Below, piece by piece: positions 7,985-16,012 of a stretch of 64,000 bases of DNA. Location of the stretch: the NCBI RefSeq assembly GCF_023272795.1, contig NZ_CP096829.1, positions 3,286,001 to 3,350,000 on the forward strand, written 5' to 3'. The position numbers were made by a program, and so were the translations under genes. How positions within the stretch are numbered: position 1 is the first letter of the stretch; each line of letters opens with the position of its first letter. The DNA comes from Flavobacterium humidisoli (GTDB taxonomy: Bacteria; Bacteroidota; Bacteroidia; Flavobacteriales; Flavobacteriaceae). Under the pieces are notes generated by a model. It saw only the letters and a list, made by a program, of their open reading frames with translations. It searched no databases and was not told the DNA's origin.

Positions 7985-8749
7985 ATGTCATTTGAAATAA
8001 GTAAAAAATTTAAGTCCGAAGAAAACTCAATACAACAAATTATCAGCAGTTTTGACTCTTCTGGTGAACTTTTTGGAAATGGAGATCGAAATAAAATAAA
8101 ATTATTTGATCTAAATGGGAAGATTGTAAATGTGAAATCTTTCAAGATTCCTCATTTTATTAATAAAATAGCATATAAATATTTTAGAAAATCAAAAGCT
8201 AAAAGATCTTTCGAATATGCAAATAAGCTTATGGAATTAGGTATTGGAACACCAGAACCTATCGCATTTGTAGAATTTTCGTCTTTATTAGGTTTAGAAA
8301 ATAGTTATTATGTAAGTGAGCATCTTTTGTGTGACTTGACCTATAGGGAGCTTGTAGAAGTGCCTGATTATCCAGATCGTGATAATATTCTAAGACAATT
8401 TACCAAATTCAGTTTTGATCTTCATGAAAAAGGAATCGAATTTTTAGATCATTCGCCAGGAAATACTTTAATAAAAAAGAATGCCAACGGAAATTATGAT
8501 TTCTTTCTGGTCGATTTGAACAGAATGGAATTTCACAATGAAATGTCTTTTGAAACGCGTATGAAAAACTTATGCCGTTTGACTCCATTAAAAGAAATGG
8601 TAGCGACAATGAGTAACGAATATGCTAAATATTATAACGAACCTGAAGAGAAGATTTTCAATACTTTATGGAAAGATACTTCAGATTTTCAAGAGAAGTT
8701 TTATCGAAAAAAACGCCTGAAAAAGAAACTTAAATTCTGGAAGAAGTAA
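7985..8749 (+). CDS. Lipopolysaccharide kinase InaA/KdkA-type family protein
   Basis: 254 residues with a small protein-kinase-like fold. It has the lysine-bearing strand VNVKSFKIPHFINK (about 39-52), the catalytic loop LDHSPGNTLIKK near 155-166 (HxxPxN type), and VDLNRMEF at about 177-184 (metal-binding D-x-N). These are the marks of the InaA/Kdo kinase group that phosphorylates the inner core of lipopolysaccharide. Its place among glycosyltransferases fits that role. The C-terminus is lysine-rich (KKRLKKKLKFWKK), which suits membrane contact. It converges on the GT2 gene with a 20-base overlap. Confidence 0.8.
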   Translation: MSFEISKKFKSEENSIQQIISSFDSSGELFGNGDRNKIKLFDLNGKIVNVKSFKIPHFINKIAYKYFRKSKAKRSFEYANKLMELGIGTPEPIAFVEFSSLLGLENSYYVSEHLLCDLTYRELVEVPDYPDRDNILRQFTKFSFDLHEKGIEFLDHSPGNTLIKKNANGNYDFFLVDLNRMEFHNEMSFETRMKNLCRLTPLKEMVATMSNEYAKYYNEPEEKIFNTLWKDTSDFQEKFYRKKRLKKKLKFWKK

Positions 8750-9500
8750 TTCTTCTTAGTTCTTTATAGCGAACAAAAACGCTGTACGCATTCAGATAAC
8801 AGATTGTTACACCTTTTCCTCCGTCCAGAAAACCAAATCGGATTATAAATTGGTACAAAAAAGTGTATAGAGGATGAAGAAATAGCAATAGGAAATAAGG
8901 TTTTATCCCTTTAGCAAATTTTTCATTGGCTTTAAGAATTCCATAATTGTACATTTTCGATTTATAATCCTCATAAGAAGAGTAAGAGAAATGTATAATT
9001 TTATTTTTTAAAGTAGAGATTGGTCCGTTTACAATCAGTTTTTCGTGAACGGTTCTTTCTTCGTTATACCTGCATTTTGATTTGTTAAAAAGCCTAAAAA
9101 TCTTGTCGGTTTGCCAGCCGCTGAAGTTTAGCTGACGCTCCTTAAACATAAAAATACGATAGATAAAATAAGCGCTTGCTGCGTTTTCAGAATTAATTGC
9201 AGTAACGATTTCAGATTTTAAATCGGGTGTTAATCTTTCGTCAGCATCAATAAATAAGATCCACGAGTTTTTGGCTTGATCTAAGGCAAAATTTCGTTGA
9301 GAGGTATAATCAATAAATGGATTCTGAATTAATTTTACGTTTTTAAAAGACTCGACAATAGGTACCGTTTTATCGGTACTGTAAGAATCAACAACAATTA
9401 TTTCATCTGCAAAATCAATGTCTTCAAGAAGTGATTTTATATGATGTTCTTCATTAAGCGTAATAATCAATACTGATAATTTTTGCTTTTCATTATTCAT
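8730..9500 (-). CDS. Glycosyltransferase family 2 (WaaE/KdtX-like)
   Basis: 256 residues. The GT-A fold is clear from SVLIITLNEEHHI at the N-terminus, DEIIVVDSYSTDKT at about 30-43, and the DxD in LFIDADERL near residue 83. The SGWQTDKIFRLFNK and VHEKL segments are typical of the WaaE-like group that adds a beta-1,4-glucose to core heptose. The next gene upstream on the same strand is a GT9 heptosyltransferase, 18 bases away, consistent with one operon for core assembly. Confidence 0.85.
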   Translation of the reverse strand: MNNEKQKLSVLIITLNEEHHIKSLLEDIDFADEIIVVDSYSTDKTVPIVESFKNVKLIQNPFIDYTSQRNFALDQAKNSWILFIDADERLTPDLKSEIVTAINSENAASAYFIYRIFMFKERQLNFSGWQTDKIFRLFNKSKCRYNEERTVHEKLIVNGPISTLKNKIIHFSYSSYEDYKSKMYNYGILKANEKFAKGIKPYFLLLFLHPLYTFLYQFIIRFGFLDGGKGVTICYLNAYSVFVRYKELRRITSSRI

Positions 9501-9518
9501 TGGTGATGCTTTGCTTTT

Positions 9519-10583
9519 TCAATTTTTATACTCCTGAAAATAAGTCTCTAATTTTTTAAGCATAAGTTCCAACGGATATTCAGCATAATATTCAAAAGTG
9601 TGTTCTTTTATGTATTGTTCGGTGTGCTTCTCGTAAATCTCAGGTTTTAAGTCCTTTAAATGAATTGAAGCATTTTTTGCTTCATTCTCAAACAACTGCC
9701 AAGTTTCTTTTCTAACAGAAGGAGTGAAAATAGAGAAAGTTGGTATTTCTAGTGCTTTGGCCATATTTACAGCTCCTCCCTCGTTGCCTATTAACATTTC
9801 GCATTGAGAAAGTATTGCTAAAAACTGACGTAAATCTGTAGCGTACAAATCGAAAACAATATGCTTTTTTGTTTCTTCAGAACAATGGTTATAAACCTCC
9901 AAAGCTTCCTCTTTCTGGTTCGGAATATAATTAAAGAGAATAGTAGCGTTTGTTTTTGCTACAGTAAAATCAATAATTTTTGCCATTCCGTCAAGCGGAT
10001 AGGTTTTGTAGTGCTCACTTCCTAAAATTCCGAACATAATTAGAGGTTTTTGAGGATCAATATTGTAGCTGTTTAAAATGCTTTTTGCTTCTGCAATTTC
10101 AGATTCTTTTAAAAAGATTTTTGGTTTTACATTCGTTATCTTTTCAGTAAAAAAAGGTTTAAGGAGCAATAACCTGTTTTCAATGGCCAAGCCATATTCT
10201 GATTTTATGGCATCAAAACGTTCGTAACTATAATTGTAAAAGATATTAGAATACCATTTATGATACGAAACTTTATATTTTGCTCCAGAAAAAAACGTAA
10301 TTAAGCTAGTTCCTAATTTGCTGTAAACGTCTATTACGGCATCATATTTTTTTCTTCGAATCTCAAAAATGAATTTGATGAATCCAAAAGTCGATTTTCG
10401 GATTTTATTAGTCACCGGAATAATGTTATCGATATTCGGATTTTCTTTTAGAACATCAATCGAATTTGGATAACACATATAGTCAATTGTAGAGTCAGGA
10501 AACTTGCTTTTCAAGTTATTACAAATAATTGTGCTTGTTAAAACGTCTCCAATTCTTTTTTGTTGGATAACTAATATTTTCAT
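9519..10583 (-). CDS. Glycosyltransferase family 9 (heptosyltransferase-like)
   Basis: 354 residues with a GT-B fold. The N-terminus MKILVIQQKRIGDVLTSTI is the classical ADP-heptose:LPS heptosyltransferase opening (K-x-x-G-D catalytic region). The C-terminal donor site shows MLIGNEGGAVNMAKALEIPT, where most family members have GxDTGxxHxA; here E-GG-A-N replaces D-TG-x-H, a common variation. It would add heptose or a similar sugar to the lipid A inner core. It is first in the two-gene operon with the GT2 gene. Confidence 0.85.
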   Translation of the reverse strand: MKILVIQQKRIGDVLTSTIICNNLKSKFPDSTIDYMCYPNSIDVLKENPNIDNIIPVTNKIRKSTFGFIKFIFEIRRKKYDAVIDVYSKLGTSLITFFSGAKYKVSYHKWYSNIFYNYSYERFDAIKSEYGLAIENRLLLLKPFFTEKITNVKPKIFLKESEIAEAKSILNSYNIDPQKPLIMFGILGSEHYKTYPLDGMAKIIDFTVAKTNATILFNYIPNQKEEALEVYNHCSEETKKHIVFDLYATDLRQFLAILSQCEMLIGNEGGAVNMAKALEIPTFSIFTPSVRKETWQLFENEAKNASIHLKDLKPEIYEKHTEQYIKEHTFEYYAEYPLELMLKKLETYFQEYKN

Positions 10584-10678
10584 CTAGTTTTTTATTCAAT
10601 TTGAAAGCTAAAGTACAAACTATTTTATGAAGTGCACAAGTGATGACGGTAATAAGATTAAACTAAATTAAAAAGTTA

Positions 10679-10686
10679 TATTTTTG
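10679..10686 (+). promoter_or_regulatory. -7 promoter element TATTTTTG
   Basis: Full TAnnTTTG match 24 bases before the ATG at 10710. A possible GTG start at 10686 lies inside this element, which argues for the ATG. Confidence 0.5.
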
Positions 10687-10709
10687 TGGTCAACAAATTA
10701 AAAATTATA

Positions 10710-11456
10710 ATGGGAATTAGCGGTTTGGTTATTACTTTCAATGAAGAAAAAAACATTGGGAAATGTATAGATGCCTTATTTAAAGTTTGTGATGAAGTTA
10801 TTATTGTAGACTCTTTTAGTAAAGATCGTACAGTGGAAATAGCTAAAGAAAAAGGAGCCCAAGTTGTTCAGCAGGCATTTTTAGGAGATGGCCCGCAGCG
10901 TACGTATGGTTTGCCTTTTTGTAAAAACGACTGGATTTTAAATCTTGATGCAGATGAATTTTTAGATAAAGATGCTGAAGATTTTATTCTAAAGAAAAAA
11001 TATTTGGAAGGAAATTACGATGCTATGAGTTTTAGAGTAAAAAACTTTTTGGCCGATAAATTAATTGATTTTTCAGGATGGTATCCAGATCATAAAGTTC
11101 GTTTTTTTAATAAACAGACTGCTCATCCTTCAGATTCTAAGGTACATCAGAAAATTGTAGCACAAAACGAGAAAAAGGTTGCCGTACACATTTTACATTA
11201 TGGCTGGGATTCTCTCGATCAGATTATTGCTAAAAAGAATCAATATTCTGGATGGCATGCGCAGCAATTATATGATCAAGGAAAGCGAATTAATGCCTTT
11301 AAACCTGTTTTGAACGGAACTGTAGCTTTTGTTCGATGCTATTTCTTTAAAAAAGGAATCTTCAACGGTCTGGACGGATTGACAATCGCAATGATTCAGG
11401 CTTTTTTCTCTTATATGAAATATGCTAAACTTATTAAACTTCAAAAAAATAAATAA
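10710..11456 (+). CDS. Glycosyltransferase family 2
   Basis: 248 residues. GT-A fold with SGLVITFNEEKNIGKC at the start, DEVIIVDSFSKDRTVEIA at about 31-48, and the metal-binding LNLDADEFL near residue 87. FSGWYPDHKVRFFNK and VHQKIV resemble the WaaE-type group, so it is a paralogue of the GT2 gene at 8730-9500. It diverges from the GT9 gene. The ATG is chosen because a -7 promoter element overlaps the longer frame. It is followed by a perfect 15-bp hairpin shared with dapD. Confidence 0.85.
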   Translation: MGISGLVITFNEEKNIGKCIDALFKVCDEVIIVDSFSKDRTVEIAKEKGAQVVQQAFLGDGPQRTYGLPFCKNDWILNLDADEFLDKDAEDFILKKKYLEGNYDAMSFRVKNFLADKLIDFSGWYPDHKVRFFNKQTAHPSDSKVHQKIVAQNEKKVAVHILHYGWDSLDQIIAKKNQYSGWHAQQLYDQGKRINAFKPVLNGTVAFVRCYFFKKGIFNGLDGLTIAMIQAFFSYMKYAKLIKLQKNK

Positions 11457-11462
11457 TAAAAA

Positions 11463-11504
11463 AAAATCCAAATTCCAGTAATAATCAATTGGAATTTGGA
11501 TTTT
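11463..11504. terminator. Bidirectional terminator between GT2 and dapD
   Basis: A perfect 15-bp inverted repeat (11463-11477 and 11490-11504) with a 12-base loop; the stem ends in A and T runs on both sides, so it can terminate both converging genes. Confidence 0.8.
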
Positions 11505-11526
11505 AAGTATTTAGACCTTTTAAAGC

Positions 11527-12342
11527 TTATACCGCAACATCGTATTCACGAAGTGCATTGTTTAAAGAAGTTTTTAAATCTGTAGATGGCTTACGAGTAC
11601 CAATAATTAAAGCGCAAGGAACTTGAAATTCTCCTGCAGCGAATTTTTTAGTGTAGCTTCCTGGGATTACTACAGAACGAGCAGGTACATAACCTTTCAT
11701 TTCAACTGGCTCATCACCTGTAACATCGATAATTTTTGTAGATGCTGTCAAACATACGTTAGCTCCAAGAACTGCTTCTTTACCAACGTGAACACCTTCA
11801 ACAACGATACAACGAGAACCGATAAAAGCACCGTCTTCGATAATAACTGGAGCAGCTTGTAATGGTTCAAGAACACCACCAATACCAACACCACCACTTA
11901 AGTGTACGTTTTTACCAATTTGAGCACAGCTTCCTACAGTTGCCCAAGTATCAACCATTGTTCCTTCGTCTACATAAGCACCAATGTTTACGTAACTTGG
12001 CATTAAGATTACACCGCTTGAGATGTAAGCTCCATAACGAGCAACCGCGTTTGGTACCACACGAATTCCTTTTTCAGCATAATTTCTTTTTAGCAACATT
12101 TTGTCGTGGTACTCAAAAATACCAGATTCCCATGTTTCCATTTTTTGAATCGGGAAATACATTACAACGGCTTTCTTAACCCATTCGTTTACCTGCCATT
12201 TGTCACCAACTGGTTCAGCAACACGTAATTTTCCAGCGTCTACTAATTCGATAACTTCTCTAATAGCATCAGTTGTGGCGGTTTCTTGTAATAAAGCTCT
12301 ATTTTCCCAAGCTTGTTCAATTATAGTCTGTAAAGAATTCAT
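11527..12342 (-). CDS. dapD: 2,3,4,5-tetrahydropyridine-2,6-dicarboxylate N-succinyltransferase
   Basis: 271 residues, the full DapD length. It uses succinyl-CoA in the succinylase branch of diaminopimelate and lysine synthesis. Visible features: an N-terminal helical domain, then VRVVPNAVARYGAYI, then the left-handed beta-helix with VNIGAYVDEGTMVDTWATVG and GVGIGGVLEPLQAAPV, and the C-terminal CALIIGTRKPSTD. These blocks are diagnostic for DapD. A minus-strand -7 element (TATCTTTG at 12359-12366) sits 17 bases upstream, supporting the ATG at 12342. It is divergent from the PAS gene. Confidence 0.95.
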   Translation of the reverse strand: MNSLQTIIEQAWENRALLQETATTDAIREVIELVDAGKLRVAEPVGDKWQVNEWVKKAVVMYFPIQKMETWESGIFEYHDKMLLKRNYAEKGIRVVPNAVARYGAYISSGVILMPSYVNIGAYVDEGTMVDTWATVGSCAQIGKNVHLSGGVGIGGVLEPLQAAPVIIEDGAFIGSRCIVVEGVHVGKEAVLGANVCLTASTKIIDVTGDEPVEMKGYVPARSVVIPGSYTKKFAAGEFQVPCALIIGTRKPSTDLKTSLNNALREYDVAV

Positions 12343-12358
12343 ACGTTTAATTTTTTGG

Positions 12359-12366
12359 CAAAGATA
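12359..12366 (-). promoter_or_regulatory. -7 promoter element TATCTTTG for dapD
   Basis: Full match to TAnnTTTG on the minus strand, close to the dapD start. Confidence 0.5.
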
Positions 12367-12510
12367 AGGTATTTGTAGAAATGCAAAAAAGTAAAACGGT
12401 TTGAAAATGTTACAGATTTAACTTTTTGTTTCTTATTTGTAAGGTTAATGAAACGACATGTATTTTTTACTAATACCGCTACCGCTAGAAGTTTTTTTTA
12501 TATCAAAATA

Positions 12511-12553
12511 TGACAAAAGTCAGGGTTTCTGCTTTTTCTTCGCTTTAATTTCG
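12511..12553 (+). promoter_or_regulatory. FNR-type palindrome plus -7-like element before the PAS gene
   Basis: TGACAAAAGTCA at 12511-12522 fits TGAY-N4-RTCA. Its centre is 29.5 bases before the first base of TAATTTCG (12546-12553), a one-mismatch -7 box. The same distance is found at ccoI, ccoS and hemN. Confidence 0.6.
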
Positions 12554-12605
12554 CAGTGTTGATCAACAATTCCATTCCATAAATAAATCATATAAGCAGT
12601 AAAAT

Positions 12606-13238
12606 ATGAATCAAGAAAATCACCTTCAAAACAGAGTAATCATTGACAAAGAAGTAAGCTGGGATAAGACTCAGGTTATTATGAGTAAAACAAATGCTTA
12701 TGGTATTATCGAATATGCCAACGAAGTGTTTGTAGATGTATGTGGCTACGAAGACTATGAATTAATGGGGCAACCTCATAATATCATACGTCACCCGGAT
12801 ATGCCAAAAGTAATCTTTAAAGTGCTTTGGGAAAATCTTAAAAACGGGAAAAACTTTCACGCTATTGTAAAAAACCTTGCAAAGTCTGGAAGATACTATT
12901 GGGTAATTACCGATTTTGAAATCGCCCGCGACGAAAACGACGTTATTGTAAATTATTTCGGAAGAAGACAAGCTGTACCGCAGGAAGTTATTGCGATGCA
13001 TATTGAACCTCTTTACAAAAAGTTATTGCAGATTGAAGCTGCAAGCGGAGTTGAATTTAGCGAAAAGTATTTAATAGGTTTCTTAGAGGAGAAAAAGAGA
13101 ACGTATGTTGAGTATATCAAGGAGCTGATTTACGAACACGAAAAGTCACAATCTAAGTTTGCTAATTACAGTGAAGAAGAGGATGCAGGAGAGGAAGAAG
13201 AACATAGAGGTTTTTTCGGCCGATTGTTCGGAAGATAA
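12606..13238 (+). CDS. Aer-like stand-alone PAS domain protein
   Basis: 210 residues. Residues about 20-125 form a PAS domain of the Aer type: IIEYANEVFVDVCGYEDYELMGQ, then the signature PHNIIRHPDMPK at about 57-68, VLWENLKNGKN, and RYYWVITDFE. In Aer this domain binds FAD and senses redox state or oxygen. Here the rest is only a helical segment (about 130-180) and an acidic tail ending RGFFGRLFGR, which may be an amphipathic anchor. There is no methyl-accepting, kinase or cyclase output domain, so the protein must signal through a partner. The promoter carries an FNR-type site, linking it to low-oxygen control. FAD binding is inferred, not shown. Confidence 0.8.
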   Translation: MNQENHLQNRVIIDKEVSWDKTQVIMSKTNAYGIIEYANEVFVDVCGYEDYELMGQPHNIIRHPDMPKVIFKVLWENLKNGKNFHAIVKNLAKSGRYYWVITDFEIARDENDVIVNYFGRRQAVPQEVIAMHIEPLYKKLLQIEAASGVEFSEKYLIGFLEEKKRTYVEYIKELIYEHEKSQSKFANYSEEEDAGEEEEHRGFFGRLFGR

Positions 13239-13271
13239 ATTGAGTTATTTTTTAGGTTTGAATATTTGGAT

Positions 13272-13305
13272 AAAAGTCCGTCTTGAGTTTTCGAGGCGGC
13301 TTTTT
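13272..13305 (+). terminator. Hairpin terminator after the PAS gene
   Basis: AAAAGTCCGTCTTGA and TCGAGGCGGCTTTT pair with two G-U pairs and one bulge, followed by a T-rich tract. Confidence 0.55.
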
Positions 13306-13344
13306 GTTTTAAGTTTAATTTAAAAAACATGAATTTAAAAGGTT

Positions 13345-13352
13345 TATATTTG
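13345..13352 (+). promoter_or_regulatory. -7 promoter element TATATTTG of the toxin-antitoxin operon
   Basis: Full TAnnTTTG match, 21 bases before the antitoxin ATG at 13373. Confidence 0.5.
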
Positions 13353-13372
13353 TATTGTAAAACGAAAGTATT

Positions 13373-13606
13373 ATGGAAGCGATTAGATTAGAATTTCAAC
13401 CAGAAATCAGAGAGAAAGTACTTAAGTTGTTAAGTGAATTTTCTCCTAGTGAATTGACAATTATTGAAGAAGATTCTGATTTTGAAAATGATAAAAGAAA
13501 GGTGCGTGCAGCTTATGCTAAATTAAAAAGTGGTAATGAAAAATTGTATTCAGTAGATGAAGTAGATTCAATTTTAGATAATACATTTTCGGAATATGAC
13601 AATTAA
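13373..13606 (+). CDS. Putative antitoxin of a ParE/RelE-type module
   Basis: 77 residues, acidic, helical. The N-terminal MEAIRLEFQPEIREKVLKLLSEFSP could be the DNA-binding or dimer part, and the acidic C-terminus (VDEVDSILDNTFSEYDN) the toxin-wrapping part. I do not recognise a named antitoxin family. The role rests on context: it ends 11 bases inside the start of a ParE-like toxin gene and shares its promoter, the common antitoxin-first arrangement. Confidence 0.65.
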   Translation: MEAIRLEFQPEIREKVLKLLSEFSPSELTIIEEDSDFENDKRKVRAAYAKLKSGNEKLYSVDEVDSILDNTFSEYDN

Positions 13607-13877
13607 AATTTCGAATGAATTTTTGGAATTATTAAAGGAACAAGTTCGTTATATTTATAAAGATAAACCTAGAGCAGCGTTAAAGTTTAGGAAAGATTTA
13701 CTTAGAAATATTAAAAAAGATTTAAAACATCCTTTTCTCTTTAAAAAATCAAAATATTTTGACGATGAAAATATTAGGGATTATGTTTTTAAAGGATATG
13801 TTTGTGTTTATGAAGTTGATATTAAAGAGGATAATGTTTATATCTTTGGATTTATAAAGTATAGAGAAACTCTTTAA
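13596..13877 (+). CDS. ParE/RelE-superfamily toxin
   Basis: 93 residues with the ParE/RelE layout: two N-terminal helices (FLELLKEQVRYIYKDKPRAALKFRKDLLRNIKKDL), a short loop with HPFLFKKS, and a C-terminal sheet with RDYVFKGYVCVYEVD and VYIFGFIKYRETL. The F-K-x-Y-x-V-x-Y strand is typical of the superfamily. Members either cut mRNA at the ribosome (RelE) or poison gyrase (ParE); sequence alone does not decide here, though the long helical hairpin favours the ParE side. It overlaps the antitoxin gene by 11 bases. Confidence 0.75.
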   Translation: MTIKISNEFLELLKEQVRYIYKDKPRAALKFRKDLLRNIKKDLKHPFLFKKSKYFDDENIRDYVFKGYVCVYEVDIKEDNVYIFGFIKYRETL

Positions 13878-13919
13878 AAAATAAAGCTTTTTCTTTTACT
13901 TTTGCTAAAAATTAAAACC

Positions 13920-14333
13920 ATGCCAAGAATCCTTTCAATAGATTACGGACAAAAACGCACAGGAATTGCGGTTACAGACGAAATGCAGATTATTGCTTCG
14001 GGCTTAACTACAATACCGACTCATACCTTGATTGACTTTTTGAAGGATTATTTTGCAAAAGAAAAAGTCGAAGCGGTTTTGATTGGTGAGCCTAAACAAA
14101 TGAACGGTCTTCCGTCTGAAAGTGCTTCTGTAATTAATGGTTTTGCAACCCATTTTTCGAATATTTTCCCAGAGATGAAAGTAATTCGTGTTGATGAGCG
14201 TTTTACTTCAAAAATGGCATTTCAAACCATGATCGACAGCGGTTTAAGTAAAAAGCAACGCCAAAACAAAAGTTTGATAGATGAAATTTCTGCTACAATT
14301 CTACTTCAAGATTATCTTTCCGCAAAAAAATAA
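13920..14333 (+). CDS. ruvX: Holliday junction resolvase-like protein RuvX (YqgF)
   Basis: 137 residues, normal length. RNase H-like fold with the metal-binding aspartate in LSIDYGQKRTGIAVTD at the N-terminus, the central VLIGEPKQMNG, and VDERFTSKMA near residue 98, with a final aspartate in LIDEISATILLQDYL. The family acts in 16S rRNA 5'-end maturation and has been linked to Holliday junction processing. The ATG at 13920 gives the standard start; the frame opens six codons earlier. A TACTTTTG -7 element just upstream indicates its own promoter, separate from the toxin operon. Confidence 0.9.
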   Translation: MPRILSIDYGQKRTGIAVTDEMQIIASGLTTIPTHTLIDFLKDYFAKEKVEAVLIGEPKQMNGLPSESASVINGFATHFSNIFPEMKVIRVDERFTSKMAFQTMIDSGLSKKQRQNKSLIDEISATILLQDYLSAKK

Positions 14334-14429
14334 CGCTGTTCGCCGTATTTTTTATTTATAATTTAATGGTTTTTAGAAAATCCTAACTTTTATCATCTAA
14401 AAATTAGTTTTTTTTTGCAATTAAAAAAG

Positions 14430-14437
14430 TACCTTTG
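14430..14437 (+). promoter_or_regulatory. -7 promoter element TACCTTTG for mqo
   Basis: Full TAnnTTTG match, 22 bases before the mqo ATG at 14460. It lies inside the longer possible frame, which supports the later start. Confidence 0.5.
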
Positions 14438-14459
14438 CACTTTAAATAAAAATACTGTT

Positions 14460-15953
14460 ATGCCTGACGAAACCATACGTTCAAATAGTGATGTAGTACT
14501 CATTGGCGCTGGAATAATGAGTGCCACTCTTGGAGTAATTTTGAAAGAATTACAACCAGATATAAAAATTGAAATTTACGAAAGATTAGATGTTGCCGCA
14601 GCTGAAAGTTCTGATGCTTGGAATAATGCAGGAACGGGACACTCTGCTTTTTGTGAATTAAATTATACTCCAGAAAAGGCAGACGGTAGCATCGATCCTA
14701 AAAAAGCAATAAGCATCGCAGAATCATTTGAGATTTCTCGACAGTTTTGGTCTTACTTAGTGCAGCAAAATAAAGTGCCGTCTCCGGATAATTTTATTAA
14801 AAGCGTACCTCATATGAGTTTTGTGTGGGGAGATAAAAACGTAGATTATTTAAAAAAGAGATTTGAGGCGCTTCAAAGCAATCCAATTTTCTCTGATATG
14901 ACTTTCAGTACCGATTTTGAGCAACTTCAGAAATGGATGCCATTGGTAATGGAAGGCAGAACTGCTGATGAAAAATTGGCAGCAACACATATGGAAATTG
15001 GTACCGATGTTAACTTTGGTGCTTTAACAAGAAGTATGTTCAACTACTTAGAAAAATTAGACGGTGTTTCTTTGTATTTTAATCATGAGGTTAAAAAATT
15101 AAAACAGCGTGAAGATAAATCTTGGAGAATAAAAATTAAAGATCTATCTACAGGAAAAACTCGTAAAGCATACACTAAATTTGTATTTATTGGTGCAGGA
15201 GGAGGCTCTCTTCCTTTATTAGAAAAAGCAAATGTTCCTGAAGGAAATGGATATGGGGGTTTCCCTGTAAGCGGACAATGGCTAAAATGTACAAATCCAG
15301 AGGTAATTGCTAAGCATCAAGCAAAAGTATACGGAAAAGCAAGTGTTGGAGCTCCTCCAATGTCTGTTCCGCATATTGATACTCGTGTAATTGATGGAGA
15401 AAAAGCACTTCTTTTTGGTCCATTTGCTGGGTTTTCAACTCGTTTTCTTAAAAATGGTTCTTATTTAGATTTGCCATTATCTATTAAGCCTAATAATTTA
15501 ATTCCTATGCTGGCTGCAGGATATCACAATATTCCATTAACGAAATATTTGATCGAGCAAGTGCGCCAGTCTCCAAAAGATAGAATGAAAGCTTTACGCG
15601 AATATCTTCCAACAGCCCGTTCAAAAGATTGGAAATTGGAAAAAGCAGGACAGCGTGTTCAGGTTATCAAAAAAGATGAAAAAGATGGCGGAGTTTTAGA
15701 ATTTGGTACAGAAGTAATCAATACTCATGACGGAACATTGGCGGTTTTATTGGGCGCATCTCCAGGTGCTTCTACAGCTGTAGCAATTATGGTTGATTTG
15801 ATCAGCAGATGTTTTTCCCATCAAATTAAAACACCAGAATGGCAATCAAAATTAAAAACAATGATTCCTTCGTACGGTCAGACTTTAAATGATAAACCAG
15901 AGCTTTTGCAAGAGCTTAGAAAACAAACAGCAGAGGTTTTAAAATTAAATTAA
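14460..15953 (+). CDS. mqo: Malate:quinone oxidoreductase
   Basis: 497 residues, full length. A peripheral membrane FAD enzyme that oxidises malate to oxaloacetate and reduces quinone, feeding the respiratory chain. Visible: the FAD-binding [15 protein letters not shown] at about 9-23, the family block [17 protein letters not shown] at about 57-73, [10 protein letters not shown] near 277-286, and the C-terminal [11 protein letters not shown]. The ATG at 14460 follows a -7 element at 14430-14437. A terminator stem starts 22 bases after the stop and is shared with the converging FUSC gene. Confidence 0.95.
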   Translation: MPDETIRSNSDVVLIGAGIMSATLGVILKELQPDIKIEIYERLDVAAAESSDAWNNAGTGHSAFCELNYTPEKADGSIDPKKAISIAESFEISRQFWSYLVQQNKVPSPDNFIKSVPHMSFVWGDKNVDYLKKRFEALQSNPIFSDMTFSTDFEQLQKWMPLVMEGRTADEKLAATHMEIGTDVNFGALTRSMFNYLEKLDGVSLYFNHEVKKLKQREDKSWRIKIKDLSTGKTRKAYTKFVFIGAGGGSLPLLEKANVPEGNGYGGFPVSGQWLKCTNPEVIAKHQAKVYGKASVGAPPMSVPHIDTRVIDGEKALLFGPFAGFSTRFLKNGSYLDLPLSIKPNNLIPMLAAGYHNIPLTKYLIEQVRQSPKDRMKALREYLPTARSKDWKLEKAGQRVQVIKKDEKDGGVLEFGTEVINTHDGTLAVLLGASPGASTAVAIMVDLISRCFSHQIKTPEWQSKLKTMIPSYGQTLNDKPELLQELRKQTAEVLKLN

Positions 15954-15974
15954 GCTTTCTCCTTATTTGAAAGA

Positions 15975-16012
15975 AAAAACAAATCCAGATGAATTAATCT
16001 GGATTTGTTTTT
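15975..16012. terminator. Terminator whose stem overlaps the FUSC stop codon
   Basis: A perfect 16-bp inverted repeat (15975-15990 and 15997-16012) with a 6-base loop and A/T runs on both sides. The stop codon and last codons of the FUSC gene lie in the right arm and loop. Confidence 0.8.

Noticed and set aside
10686..10709. GTG start for the GT2 gene at 10710
   Set aside because: The GTG lies within the -7 promoter element.
11623..12179. Plus-strand open frames of 79 and 105 codons inside dapD
   Set aside because: They are antisense to a clear dapD gene and have biased His/Gln/Phe composition typical of shadow frames.
12554..12575. TTGATCAACAA before the PAS gene as an FNR site
   Set aside because: It has no four-base spacer between half-sites and would overlap the expected transcript start; the TGACAAAAGTCA site upstream fits better.
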